From positions 186,001 through 250,000 of the forward strand of contig JBHIYN010000004.1 in the NCBI GenBank assembly GCA_041984235.1: a stretch of 64,000 nt of DNA. Reading direction: 5' to 3'. A model generated the notes under the pieces. The model was not told the origin of the DNA. It ran no database searches and saw only the letters and a program-made list of their open reading frames with translations. This stretch comes from JBHIYN01 sp041984235. Lineage in GTDB: Bacteria; Pseudomonadota; Gammaproteobacteria; Ga0077536. The stretch's first letter is position 1. The number at the start of each line of letters is the position of its first letter. The position numbers and the translations under genes were made by a program. Positions 45,131 to 52,741 of this stretch are shown here, piece after piece.

Positions 45131-46018
45131 ATGCTCTACCGCGAGTTCGCCACGCAGGACGCGATCGACGCCGAGTACAACATCGAGCTGCAGGTCGACG
45201 ATGCGCGCACCTGGTTCGATTTCTTCGTCGGCGAGAGCGCCAGGGCGCGTGCCGAAATGGACTGCCTGCTCGACATCGCCTTCGGTCCGACACGCGCCGA
45301 GACGCTGGATATCTTCCCGGCCGACGATCCCGGCGCCCCGATCGTGGTCTTCGTCCATGGCGGTTACTGGCGGCGCCTGAGCGCGAAGGAGTTCAGCTTC
45401 GTCGCGCGCGGGCCGGTCGCCCGCGGCATGACCGTGGTGGTGACCAACTACGCGCTGTGCCCGGTAGTGACGATCGCCGAGATCACGCGGCAGAGCCGCG
45501 CCGCGGTGGCCTGGCTGTGGCGCAGTGAGGGCGGCTTCAACGGCGACCGCGAGCGCATCTTCGTGTGCGGGCACTCCGCCGGCGGGCACCAGGTCGCGCG
45601 CCTGCTCGGTACCGACTGGGCCGGTGACTACGCCCTGCCGGCGGAGACGATCAAGGGCGGTTACGCTCTGAGCGGGCTGTTCGACCTGCGCCCGCTGCGC
45701 TATTCATGGCTGCAGCCCATGTTGCAGCTCGATGGCGACATGGTCGAGGCCGAGAGTCCGCTGTTCCACCTGCCGCAATCGGCACCACCGCTGATCGCCG
45801 ACGTCGGCGCGCTGGAGTCGACCGAATTCCACCGCCAGTCGCGCACCCTGGTCGAGGCGTGGCAGGAACGGGGCCTGGATGCGCGCTATCTTCAGCAGGA
45901 AGGACGTCACCATTTCTCGGTGATCGCGGGACTGGCCGAGCGCGACAGCGAGCTCACCACCCGCCTCGCCGACTTCATCGCGCATTGCGAACGCGATGCG
46001 CCGGGAGGTGCAGCATGA
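45131..46018 (+). CDS. Alpha/beta hydrolase, kynurenine formamidase-like
   Basis: A 295-residue alpha/beta hydrolase. The oxyanion motif is VFVHGGYWRRL near residue 78 and the nucleophile elbow is VCGHSAGGH near 143. Asp and His follow later (the last in GRHHFSVIAG). HGGYW with GHSAGGH is typical of arylformamidase-like esterases. The usual tryptophan-breakdown neighbours are absent, so another ester or amide substrate is possible. An NTF2-like gene overlaps its stop by four bases. Confidence 0.85.
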   Translation: MLYREFATQDAIDAEYNIELQVDDARTWFDFFVGESARARAEMDCLLDIAFGPTRAETLDIFPADDPGAPIVVFVHGGYWRRLSAKEFSFVARGPVARGMTVVVTNYALCPVVTIAEITRQSRAAVAWLWRSEGGFNGDRERIFVCGHSAGGHQVARLLGTDWAGDYALPAETIKGGYALSGLFDLRPLRYSWLQPMLQLDGDMVEAESPLFHLPQSAPPLIADVGALESTEFHRQSRTLVEAWQERGLDARYLQQEGRHHFSVIAGLAERDSELTTRLADFIAHCERDAPGGAA

Positions 46019-46497
46019 GCAAGGTGGAATCGCGGCTCGCGGCATTGGAGACCGAGGTCCGCGCGCTGCGCGCGGACCGCGCCCTGCGCCAGTTGTTGTC
46101 GCACTACGCCATCGGGGTCGACGAGAAGCGGCCGCACGTGCTGCGCCCGTTGTTCGCGGCCGACGCCGTGCTCGAGGTGCCGGCGTGGGGCATAGAGGTC
46201 AGCGGTCTCGATGCCATCATGGCGTTCTTCGAGAACTACTGGGGCCGTTTCGACAATCCGCGCCGTTATTACGCCAACGAGGACATCCGCGTGGAGGGCG
46301 ACAGCGCCAGTGCTTTCATGTACTGGCACGTGACCCAGGAGGAAGGCGCGGACTCGGTGCTCGGCTGGGGCACCTACGACTGGCGCTTCGTCGAGCGCGA
46401 TGGACGCTGGCTGATCCTGCGCGAGACGGTCCACATTCGCGCCATGACCACCCTCGAACGCGGCTGGGCCGGCCTAGCCGGACCGATGCAGCTCTGA
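46015..46497 (+). CDS. NTF2-like (SnoaL-type) protein
   Basis: A 160-residue protein of the SnoaL/NTF2 fold. A helical N terminus (ALRADRALRQLLSHYAIGVD) precedes the pattern LRPLFAADAVLEVP, then MAFFENYW and the last strand WRFVERDGRWLILRETVHIR. Members are isomerases, dehydratases or binding proteins. It is coupled by an ATGA overlap to the hydrolase gene. Its stop codon overlaps the first base pair of a repeat (46496-46541), which probably ends the transcript. Confidence 0.85.
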   Translation: MSKVESRLAALETEVRALRADRALRQLLSHYAIGVDEKRPHVLRPLFAADAVLEVPAWGIEVSGLDAIMAFFENYWGRFDNPRRYYANEDIRVEGDSASAFMYWHVTQEEGADSVLGWGTYDWRFVERDGRWLILRETVHIRAMTTLERGWAGLAGPMQL

Positions 46498-46609
46498 AAA
46501 AGGGGACATCCCACATTTGAAAAAGGGGACATCCCACATTTATAACTCTTTGATTGCACTGTCGCTTAATGCAATCAAAGAGTTATAAATGTGGGATGTC
46601 CCCTTTTTC
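46496..46609. repeat. Perfect 40-bp inverted repeat with a tandem 23-base copy
   Basis: A 23-base unit (starting gaaaaaggggacatcccaca) is repeated in tandem at 46496-46518 and 46519-46541. From 46519 to 46558 the left arm is perfectly complementary to 46570-46609, leaving an 11-base loop. It lies exactly between two convergent genes: the NTF2 stop overlaps its left edge, and the last codons of the CruF-like gene (encoding EKGDIPHL) lie in its right arm. The GGGGACATCCCACATTT theme resembles REP-type palindromes I recall near Y1 (RAYT) transposases; no transposase is present here. It may also serve as a two-way terminator. Confidence 0.8.
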
Positions 46610-47473
46610 GGAACGACGCGCGCGCTGTAGCAGGCAGGCGGCGAGCAGGGCGGTGAAGAGCATGGTGAACACGCTGGTGACGGCCATGCTGACGAACACG
46701 TCGCGCAGGCCCCACGGCGTGCCCGACGGGTCGTGCAACGCGGCGTCGGGCACCAGTACCGCGAGCAGCGGGAACTGCAGCGCGATCAGGGTCCAGTAGA
46801 CGATAGGCTGCGTCCAGTAGACCGCGCGTGCGTCGATCGCGGCCGGCGGCGCACGCCTCGCGAGGTAGACGGCGAAGAGCTGGAAGATGACCCACATGGT
46901 CAGCATCCAGCCGAAGAAGTTGAGCCACGGCACGCCGAACCAGGCGCCGCCGTCGGCCCACACCCAGTCGCGATTGACCGTGCCGCCGATGGCGTCGACG
47001 CACAGGTCCCATGAGGTCGTGACGAAGGCCGCGATCAGCGGGCGTGCGCAGGCGATGCCGCGGTGCGCGGCGCCGAACACTTCGCCCAGCACGACACCGG
47101 CCAGCGCCCAGGCGAGGTAACCGGCGACGGCGAAGATCGGGCCGACGATGATCGGCACGTGCGCGAGCTTGGGCCCCATCGCGGCGGTGTGATGGTAGCT
47201 GCCGAAAGGGAAGCCGGTGACGATGCTGAGGTTCTCGAACAGGTTGGTCACGACCACCGCGATGGCGAAGTACACCGCGATGCCGCCCCAGCCGTAACGA
47301 CGCGCGCCATGGCCGAGCGTGAACACCGAGAGCAGCACCACGTTGAGGTAGCGTGCGTCGTTGGCCAAGACCACACCGGGCGCGAAGAAGCTGGTCAGCG
47401 TGACCACCGCCCACAGCGCGATCACGCCCCACAACGCGCCGTCCGGCAGGCCTGCTGCGCGCCCGTCGCCCAT
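46583..47473 (-). CDS. CruF-like (DUF422 type) membrane protein, end of amine-dehydrogenase run
   Basis: A 296-residue protein with about eight hydrophobic segments. It contains NLFENLSIVTGFPFGSYHHT, the signature of the carotenoid-biosynthesis DUF422/CruF family (bisanhydrobacterioruberin hydratase-like). No other carotenoid genes are in the window, so the true job may differ. It starts 13 bases after the GrdB-like stop and is the last of seven genes on this strand. Its final residues SEKGDIPHL come from the palindromic repeat, so the original C terminus seems to have been replaced by repeat insertion. Confidence 0.75.
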   Translation of the reverse strand: MGDGRAAGLPDGALWGVIALWAVVTLTSFFAPGVVLANDARYLNVVLLSVFTLGHGARRYGWGGIAVYFAIAVVVTNLFENLSIVTGFPFGSYHHTAAMGPKLAHVPIIVGPIFAVAGYLAWALAGVVLGEVFGAAHRGIACARPLIAAFVTTSWDLCVDAIGGTVNRDWVWADGGAWFGVPWLNFFGWMLTMWVIFQLFAVYLARRAPPAAIDARAVYWTQPIVYWTLIALQFPLLAVLVPDAALHDPSGTPWGLRDVFVSMAVTSVFTMLFTALLAACLLQRARRSEKGDIPHL

Positions 47474-47486
47474 CAGCGCGACCCGC

Positions 47487-48368
47487 TCAGGCCGACAGCG
47501 CGCCGCTGGCGAGCGCGGCGTCGCGATCGGCCGGGTACTGGAACTGCGGCGTGGTGTCGCGCGGCTGGCGCGTGTCCTCGGCGCGGGTCGAGCCGGCCTC
47601 GGTCTTCCACGTGTCATCGCCCCAGCGGTTGGGCAGGGTCAGGATGCGGCCGGGCTCACGCAGGGTTTCGAAGCCGGCCAGCGCGCCGCGCACCACGCTC
47701 ATCTGGTCGTCGCGGTCGAACGGCTTGCCGCTGCTATGCCCCAGCGGGTAGTCGACGAACACCGCGCGCGGCGGACGTCCCGCGCTGAGAATGTCGCGGG
47801 CGGCGCCCAGGCACAGGGTCGGAATGCCGTTGGCTTCGAGGTGACGGGCGACCAGACACACGGTCTGGTGGCACACCGGTCACATCGCGACCAGCAACGC
47901 GCAGTCGACCTGCTGCTCGCGCAGACCCTCGAGCACCGCCGGGGCGGTTTCCTCGCGCACGCGGCGCTGCGAGTAGACGCCGCCCATGCAGGTGTGAACG
48001 GCGTCGGCCAGGGCGCCGATCTCCCCGTTGCGCGCCAGCTCGCGCAGCTGCGCCAGCGGCAGAATGCAGGCCGGGTCGCGCTTCGGATCGACCAGGTAGT
48101 TCTCGGTGATGTGCGAGAAGCGGAGATCGCTCGGCGGCGTGCCGGCCGGGATGGCGCGTACCGAGGTGTCGTCGCGGTAATGGTAGGCGACCTGCCCCAG
48201 GGCGTAGGCGCCGGAGGTCGAGAGCAGGCCCACGCGCGCCTCGGCGAGCGGCTTGTCCAGCGGCTGCCACGGCGGCTCGTCGTCGGCGACGAACCAGCGA
48301 TAGGGTGCGTAGCCGAGCTGCTCGTAGCGCTGGCGTATCGCGTCCATGTAATCGACGGTGGCAGTCAT
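47487..48368 (-). CDS. GrdB-like selenoprotein (glycine/betaine/sarcosine/D-proline reductase selenoprotein B family)
   Basis: The reading frame is 294 codons long with one internal TGA at 47880-47882, codon 163. It reads LLVAM-U-PVCHQTV, giving the U-x-x-C motif of this family. Coding quality and family-like sequence continue on both sides in the same frame (before: RFSHITENYLVDPKRDPACI; after: LVARHLEANGIPTLCLGAAR). A SECIS-like hairpin follows the TGA. The ATG follows GGGGAG by eight bases. Clostridial GrdB reduces glycine or betaine; the short proteobacterial forms have no established reaction. It sits 25 bases after a cytochrome c gene in an amine-dehydrogenase run, suggesting a thiol/selenol redox step there. 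Confidence 0.85.
47840..47877 (-). promoter_or_regulatory. SECIS-like hairpin for UGA decoding
   Basis: Reading the minus strand, ten bases after the TGA a perfect 7-bp stem ACCAGAC/GTCTGGT encloses the 5-base loop CGTGT. A lower GGTG/CACC stem extends it with an internal loop. The apical loop starts 18 bases after the TGA and has G at its second position. Both fit the published bacterial SECIS pattern (loop about 16-37 bases after UGA, G in the first two loop positions). Confidence 0.65.
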
Positions 48369-48393
48369 GAGGCGTTCTCCCCGGGGTACGCAA

Positions 48394-48837
48394 TCAGTAG
48401 TCGGCGACGGTATGACCCATCGCAGCAAGGCGCGCGGCGACGTGCGCGCGCGCGGCGGCAATGTCGGCCGGGCGCGCGCTGCGCAGGGCCTCGACTTCGC
48501 GCGCCGAGTAGGGCTCGAAATCGGCCGGCAGGGTGTCTGCGCTGAAGGCCGGCAGCATCCAGTTGACCAGCGCCGCGAGGTCGGCGGCTGGCAGCGGCGC
48601 CTGCGCCACGCCGGCGACCTGGATCAGGAACGCGCGGCCGTCCTCGGTGCGCGTGAAGTGCCCGATGCTGCCGCGCATGTCGGGCACGCCGTTGCGCGCA
48701 CTGCCGGCGCCATCGTCCATGTGACAGCCGGCGCAGTGCTGCAGGTAATCGAGCGCCGGCTCCTGGGCCGGCGCGGCGGCCGCGGCGAGACTCGCGAGTG
48801 CGGCCGCGGCCAGGCGTGCGCGCGCGTGCCCGGACAC
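48394..48837 (-). CDS. Monohaem cytochrome c of the amine dehydrogenase run
   Basis: A 147-residue exported protein starting at a GTG that lies just inside the mauA stop. It has an Ala-rich signal peptide, then HCAGCHM (haem Cys35, Cys38, His39) and a helical mature part with Met residues in VPDMRGS and VNWMLPAF that could be the sixth ligand. It probably takes electrons from the amine dehydrogenase in the periplasm, the role played by amicyanin or azurin elsewhere. A monohaem cytochrome gene after the small-subunit gene is also recalled from the aromatic amine dehydrogenase (aau) cluster. The start has no strong ribosome site. Confidence 0.8.
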   Translation of the reverse strand: MSGHARARLAAAALASLAAAAAPAQEPALDYLQHCAGCHMDDGAGSARNGVPDMRGSIGHFTRTEDGRAFLIQVAGVAQAPLPAADLAALVNWMLPAFSADTLPADFEPYSAREVEALRSARPADIAAARAHVAARLAAMGHTVADY

Positions 48838-48839
48838 GC

Positions 48840-49370
48840 TCAGGCCTTGCCGGATACGCCCAGGATGATCGACACCGTGCAGTGGTAGACGCTCGACTCG
48901 TTGCCCATGCACCAGTTGATGTCGTTGTGCACGCCCATGCGGTAGCCGGGGCGTTCGCCTTCGTTCTCGTTGCAGAAGCAGCGCCCGCAGGAAGCCACCC
49001 CGCAGCAGTCGTTGTAGCTGACGAGGTAGTGCTTGCCGTCCTCGGGATTCTCGCAGGTGCCGATCCAGGTCACCGAGGACGGCTCGGTGCCCGGCGGGCA
49101 GGAGGTAATCGAGCCGCCGCAGCAGGTGCACAGGTGGCCGTCGAGCGAGCAGTAGCGCCAGTACTCGCAGCGCTGATCGTCGAGCGGATCGTGCTTGCCG
49201 TCGTCAACGGCACCGTGCTGGGCGCGCGGCGAGCGATCGAACGGCAGCACCGGCAGCACGAACGCGGTGCCGACCAGGACCCGCCCGATGCGCAGCAGCG
49301 CACTGCGCCGCGAGGTCTTCTGCGCGACCGCGCGCGCCTGCTGTTCGAAGAAATCGTCAAACCATTTCAT
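48840..49370 (-). CDS. mauA: Amine dehydrogenase light chain (TTQ subunit)
   Basis: A 176-residue small subunit. A long leader with a twin-arginine motif (TSRRSALLRIGRVLVGTAFV) is followed by the Cys-rich core CEYWRYCSLDGHLCTCCGG, CGRCFC and CMGNESS. The two tryptophans that form tryptophan tryptophylquinone are conserved as Trp102 in VTWIGTC and Trp153 in HNDINWCM, 51 residues apart as in methylamine dehydrogenase. The HNDINWCM form is closer to MauA than to the aromatic-amine enzyme as I recall them. The ATG follows AGGAG by eight bases. It acts in the periplasm with MauB. Confidence 0.93.
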   Translation of the reverse strand: MKWFDDFFEQQARAVAQKTSRRSALLRIGRVLVGTAFVLPVLPFDRSPRAQHGAVDDGKHDPLDDQRCEYWRYCSLDGHLCTCCGGSITSCPPGTEPSSVTWIGTCENPEDGKHYLVSYNDCCGVASCGRCFCNENEGERPGYRMGVHNDINWCMGNESSVYHCTVSIILGVSGKA

Positions 49371-49388
49371 CGCGGGGTCTCCTGGGGC

Positions 49389-49976
49389 TCAGGCTTTTTG
49401 CAGGTAATCCTGGATGGACTCGACGCCGAGGTCGCGCGCATTGAACAGGCTCTCGAGCTGCTCGCGCGAGTTTATCAGGCCCTTCGCGCGCACCGTGCCG
49501 TTGTCGTCGATGAGGACCGCGTAGGGCAGCTTGCCGACGCGGAAAGTGGTGCCCAGATCGTGCGACAGCACGTAGGGAAAATCCTGCAGCCCGGCCTTGT
49601 CGTAGAAGGCGCGCTGACGCGTCTCGTCGCCGTCGCTGGCGAGCACGATCTGCAGCCAGTCGGCCTCGGCGCGCGCGATCGAGCGCAGCACCGGGATCAG
49701 CTTCTTGCACACCGGGCAGGTCGGCGAAAGGAAGAACAGCAACTCGCCCTTGTCCGAGGGCTTGCCGATATCGATGCGGCCGCCGGCAAGGGTCTGCAGG
49801 TTGAAGTGCGGCGCCTGCTCGCCGACGCCCGGACCTTCGTCCAGCATCAGCGCACCCATCGGCGCGACGCGTTCGTAGAGCACGCCGATCTGTCGCGCCA
49901 GCGCGAACACCGCCACCACCAGCGCAACGATCACGGCCCATTGCGCGACCAGGGCGACGACCAGGGCCTGGTTCAC
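49389..49976 (-). CDS. mauD: MauD-type thioredoxin-like maturation protein
   Basis: A 195-residue membrane-anchored protein. One N-terminal hydrophobic segment (LVVALVAQWAVIVALVVAVF) precedes a thioredoxin-like domain with FFLSPTCPVCKKLIPVL, the CxxC redox site. MauD is needed for correct disulfide formation in the Cys-rich light chain. The GTG start overlaps the mauE stop (GTGA). mauA follows 18 bases downstream. Confidence 0.9.
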   Translation of the reverse strand: MNQALVVALVAQWAVIVALVVAVFALARQIGVLYERVAPMGALMLDEGPGVGEQAPHFNLQTLAGGRIDIGKPSDKGELLFFLSPTCPVCKKLIPVLRSIARAEADWLQIVLASDGDETRQRAFYDKAGLQDFPYVLSHDLGTTFRVGKLPYAVLIDDNGTVRAKGLINSREQLESLFNARDLGVESIQDYLQKA

Positions 49977-50515
49977 GCCGCGCGCCTCAGGCGGGCGAGC
50001 CGCGGGGCGTTGGCAATGAGCTGGTTGGCGACCACGTAGATCCCGTACAGCGCGAGCGCCCCGGCGGCGATGGTGAGATAGTCGAGCCCGGCCAGGCTGC
50101 GCGGGGCCGCCGTGCCGGCCGCGGCCAGTGCGAGTCCGGCGAGCAGGGCGTTGCGTGCCACCAGCACCCACGAAAGCGGCTGTTCGTCCTCCAGTCCGCC
50201 GCAGCCGCAGCCGACGTCGGTGCGTCCGCGCAGCAGGTTGACGGCGACCGCACCGGTCACCAGCGCCAGGACGGCCAACGCGAGCGCGGCGCCGACCGCG
50301 CGCGTCGGCCCGATCACGAGCAGCACGGCACCCGCGCCTTCGAGCAGCGGCAGCAGCCGCGCCAGCGGGCGCACCAGCGCGGCGGGCAGCAGCTCGTAGG
50401 CCTCGACCGCGAGCTCGAAGGCCAGCGGGTCGCGCAGCTTCTGCCACGCGCCGGCAGCGAGCACCAGCGCCACCGTGGTGGCGGCCAGGCTGGTCATCGC
50501 GGGGTCCGGCAGCAT
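49973..50515 (-). CDS. mauE: MauE-type membrane maturation protein
   Basis: A 180-residue protein with about four to five hydrophobic segments. The sequence WQKLRDPLAFELAVEAYELL and the cytoplasmic-side VNLLRGRTDVGCGCGG (Cys pair) are typical of the MauE/DoxX-like family. With MauD it assists folding and export-linked disulfide formation of the light chain. It starts four bases after the mauB stop; a second in-frame ATG (MTSLAAT) 18 bases on is possible. Confidence 0.88.
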   Translation of the reverse strand: MLPDPAMTSLAATTVALVLAAGAWQKLRDPLAFELAVEAYELLPAALVRPLARLLPLLEGAGAVLLVIGPTRAVGAALALAVLALVTGAVAVNLLRGRTDVGCGCGGLEDEQPLSWVLVARNALLAGLALAAAGTAAPRSLAGLDYLTIAAGALALYGIYVVANQLIANAPRLARLRRAA

Positions 50516-50519
50516 GCTG

Positions 50520-51668
50520 TCAATGGGCCTCGACCAGGCCCGCGAATTCGCCGAAGGGCGGGCTGGAGTCGATCGGCTTCAGGGCCGGCAAGGTCGCGTA
50601 CTTGTGGAATTTCGCTTCCATGCCGTCGTAGAGGTAGAGATGCGGCTCGGGCTCGTTGGTCAGGGTCATGGCGATGGAATTGCCGCCGGGCGCGCGCCCG
50701 ATGCGTTTGCTGGTCTTCAGGTCGAAGGCCCAGATCTCCTTTGCCGGCCACTTGTGGCTGCCGTCGCGCGCTCCTTCGTGCATGGCCACGTAGAGTCGCT
50801 GGTTGGCGCTGTCGACGGCCAGCAGCTGGTAGCCGCCCGGGCGCCAGCCGGCAGCCCGCTCGGCCTCGTCGATCAATGACCAGGTGCCCTTGGCCTGCGC
50901 GGTCGCGCCGCCCAGGTCGAGCACGTGCACGTTGCCTTCGTAGGAGACGAAGTAATAGGTGTCGCCGATGTGGTCCGCCTGGACGAACAGGGGGTCCTTC
51001 TCGGGATCGAACAGCTTGGCGCTGCGCTGCTGGTCCGCCGGCATGCCGCTCTCGTCCAGGGTCACCGTGAGCAGCGTGCCGTCGCCACACAGCGTGGAGA
51101 AGCGCTTGTTGTTGTTTGCCGCCGGCAGGATGATCCAGCAGCCCGGGGTCTGCACCTCGGTGACGTACTTCCCGGCCTTGCGATCGACCACCGCGATCGA
51201 GCTGGCCGGGGTCGAGTTCTGGATGAACACGAAGCGATCGTCGTGCGAGGAGATGATGGTGCCCTTGTAGGGCAGGGCCTGCGCATGCTTGGGCGGGATC
51301 TCGATCTCGGTGGTCAGCGACAGGTCCTTGGTGCTGTAGGCCTCGAACTGGTCGAAGCGTTTGCCGCGATTGCGCTTGGTGTAGTAGGTCGTGGCGACGT
51401 ACATCTCGGCGCTGTCGTTCGACAGCGCGGTGATGCCGAACATGCCGGTGCCGATCAGACCGAGGTACTCGTAGGTGTCGCCGTCGATCACGTGCACGCG
51501 ACCGTCGATGACGTGACCGAGCACGAGATCGGTCAGGTACAGGCGGTGCGGGGTGGCCGGACGCAGGGGCTCCACGGTGAGCTTCTCCGGCGCCAGTTCG
51601 GCCGTCGCTGCACCGGCCCACACGAGCAGGGCAACTGTGGCGGTCAACAAGGGTCTCGTACGCATCAC
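50520..51668 (-). CDS. mauB: Amine dehydrogenase heavy chain (beta-propeller subunit)
   Basis: A 382-residue exported subunit. The signal RTRPLLTATVALLVWAGAAT precedes a seven-bladed propeller. Conserved-looking pieces are RLYLTDLVLGHVIDGRVHVI, MYVATTYYTKRNRGKR and WAFDLKTSKRIGR. It forms the A2B2 enzyme with the TTQ light chain and oxidises primary amines to aldehyde and ammonia in the periplasm. AGGAGG is eight bases before a GTG and 11 before the next ATG, so either start is possible. It is first in the seven-gene run. Confidence 0.92.
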   Translation of the reverse strand: MMRTRPLLTATVALLVWAGAATAELAPEKLTVEPLRPATPHRLYLTDLVLGHVIDGRVHVIDGDTYEYLGLIGTGMFGITALSNDSAEMYVATTYYTKRNRGKRFDQFEAYSTKDLSLTTEIEIPPKHAQALPYKGTIISSHDDRFVFIQNSTPASSIAVVDRKAGKYVTEVQTPGCWIILPAANNNKRFSTLCGDGTLLTVTLDESGMPADQQRSAKLFDPEKDPLFVQADHIGDTYYFVSYEGNVHVLDLGGATAQAKGTWSLIDEAERAAGWRPGGYQLLAVDSANQRLYVAMHEGARDGSHKWPAKEIWAFDLKTSKRIGRAPGGNSIAMTLTNEPEPHLYLYDGMEAKFHKYATLPALKPIDSSPPFGEFAGLVEAH

Positions 51669-51745
51669 GACATTCGCCTCCTGGATGGTGGATCCGCCAC
51701 GGTGGCCGCCATCCCGCGGGGCGCAGCAACCGTCGCACCGATTCT

Positions 51746-51759
51746 AGGACGTTTGTCCT
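51746..51759. promoter_or_regulatory. Inverted repeat between mauB and the divergent hydrolase gene
   Basis: The sequence aggac-gttt-gtcct is a perfect 5-4-5 inverted repeat about 80 bases upstream of mauB, followed on the plus strand by CTTTTT. Because no gene ends here, a regulator site shared by the two divergent promoters is more likely than a terminator. Confidence 0.4.
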
Positions 51760-51862
51760 CTTTTTGGGAGTCCGGTGTCGGCGTGGCCCGCGCGGTGGTT
51801 GATTGGCGGGTACAGCTTTGGTCCAATCGAGCGACCACTGGCACAGTCACGGAGTCGAGATC

Positions 51863-52576
51863 ATGGGCAAGCGAACGTTGACCGCGGCGGACGGCTTCAC
51901 CCTCGGTGCCTGGGAGGCCCTGCCGGCCACGGCGCCGAAAGGCGGCGTGGTCGTGATCCAGGAGATCTTCGGCGTCAACAAGCATATCCGCGAAGTGGTC
52001 GACGGCTACGCCGCGGCCGGCTACGCAGCAATCGCTCCGCAGATCTTCGACCGTGTCGAGCGCGACGTCGAGCTCGGTTACACCGACCAGGCCGAGTTCG
52101 ACAAGGGCATCAGGCTCGCCTTCCAGGATCTCGACATGCAGAACACGCTGGCCGACGTGCAGGCGGCGATCGACGCCATGGCCGGGCACGGCAAGGTCGG
52201 CGTGGTCGGCTACTGCTTCGGTGGTCTGCTCACCTGGCTCGCCGCGTGTGAGCTGAACGGCGTGGCGGCGGCTTCGGCCTACTACGGCGGCGGCATCGCC
52301 GGCGAAGCGAAGCGCACCGCGAAATGCCCGGTGATGATGCACTTCGGTGAGAAGGACGCGCACATTCCGATGAGCGACGTGGAAACCGTGCGCAAGGCGC
52401 AGCCCGACGTGCAGGTCTTCGTCTACGATGCCGATCACGGCTTCAACTGCGACCACCGTGCGAGCTTCGACGCGACCAGTGCGGCCACGGCGAAGGAGCG
52501 CACCCTGGCATTCTTCGACAAGCACCTCATGTCGCAGGACGATTTCGACCAGACGGTGGTGATGTCCAAGGACTGA
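51863..52576 (+). CDS. Dienelactone hydrolase family protein
   Basis: A 237-residue alpha/beta hydrolase of the DLH type. The Cys nucleophile is in VGYCFGGLL near residue 118. VVVIQEIFGVNKHIREV is the typical early motif with the Glu that gates the Cys, and YDADHGFNCDHR carries the His. Classical members open dienelactone in chloroaromatic breakdown; many broad relatives act on other esters. GGAG lies eight bases before the ATG. It diverges from mauB. The frame extends 20 codons upstream without a ribosome site. Confidence 0.9.
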   Translation: MGKRTLTAADGFTLGAWEALPATAPKGGVVVIQEIFGVNKHIREVVDGYAAAGYAAIAPQIFDRVERDVELGYTDQAEFDKGIRLAFQDLDMQNTLADVQAAIDAMAGHGKVGVVGYCFGGLLTWLAACELNGVAAASAYYGGGIAGEAKRTAKCPVMMHFGEKDAHIPMSDVETVRKAQPDVQVFVYDADHGFNCDHRASFDATSAATAKERTLAFFDKHLMSQDDFDQTVVMSKD

Positions 52577-52741
52577 GGCGGGCGCACCCGCCGGCGCGGT
52601 CCCGGGCCGCGCACGTACCGCCCGGCGCTCGCGGGTCGCCTGCGCCGCGGCCCGCGGCAGCGCGCGCCTGCCGGGGCTCGGCGCGCCGTTTCGTGACCTG
52701 CCATCATCGAGGCCCGCATATTCTCCTTTCCGGACAGCAGC

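Noticed and set aside
46583..47473. MauF or another mau maturation membrane protein
   Set aside because: The sequence carries the FENLSIVTGFPFGSYHH signature of the carotenoid CruF/DUF422 family rather than MauF features.
47880..47882. TGA inside the GrdB-like gene read as a nonsense mutation or gene boundary
   Set aside because: The frame continues without shift, the residues around it form UxxC in a family known for selenocysteine, and a SECIS-like hairpin follows. A pseudogene is possible but less likely.
51746..51765. Intrinsic terminator (stem aggac/gtcct plus CTTTTT)
   Set aside because: No gene on the plus strand ends upstream; it lies between two divergent starts, so an operator is more plausible.
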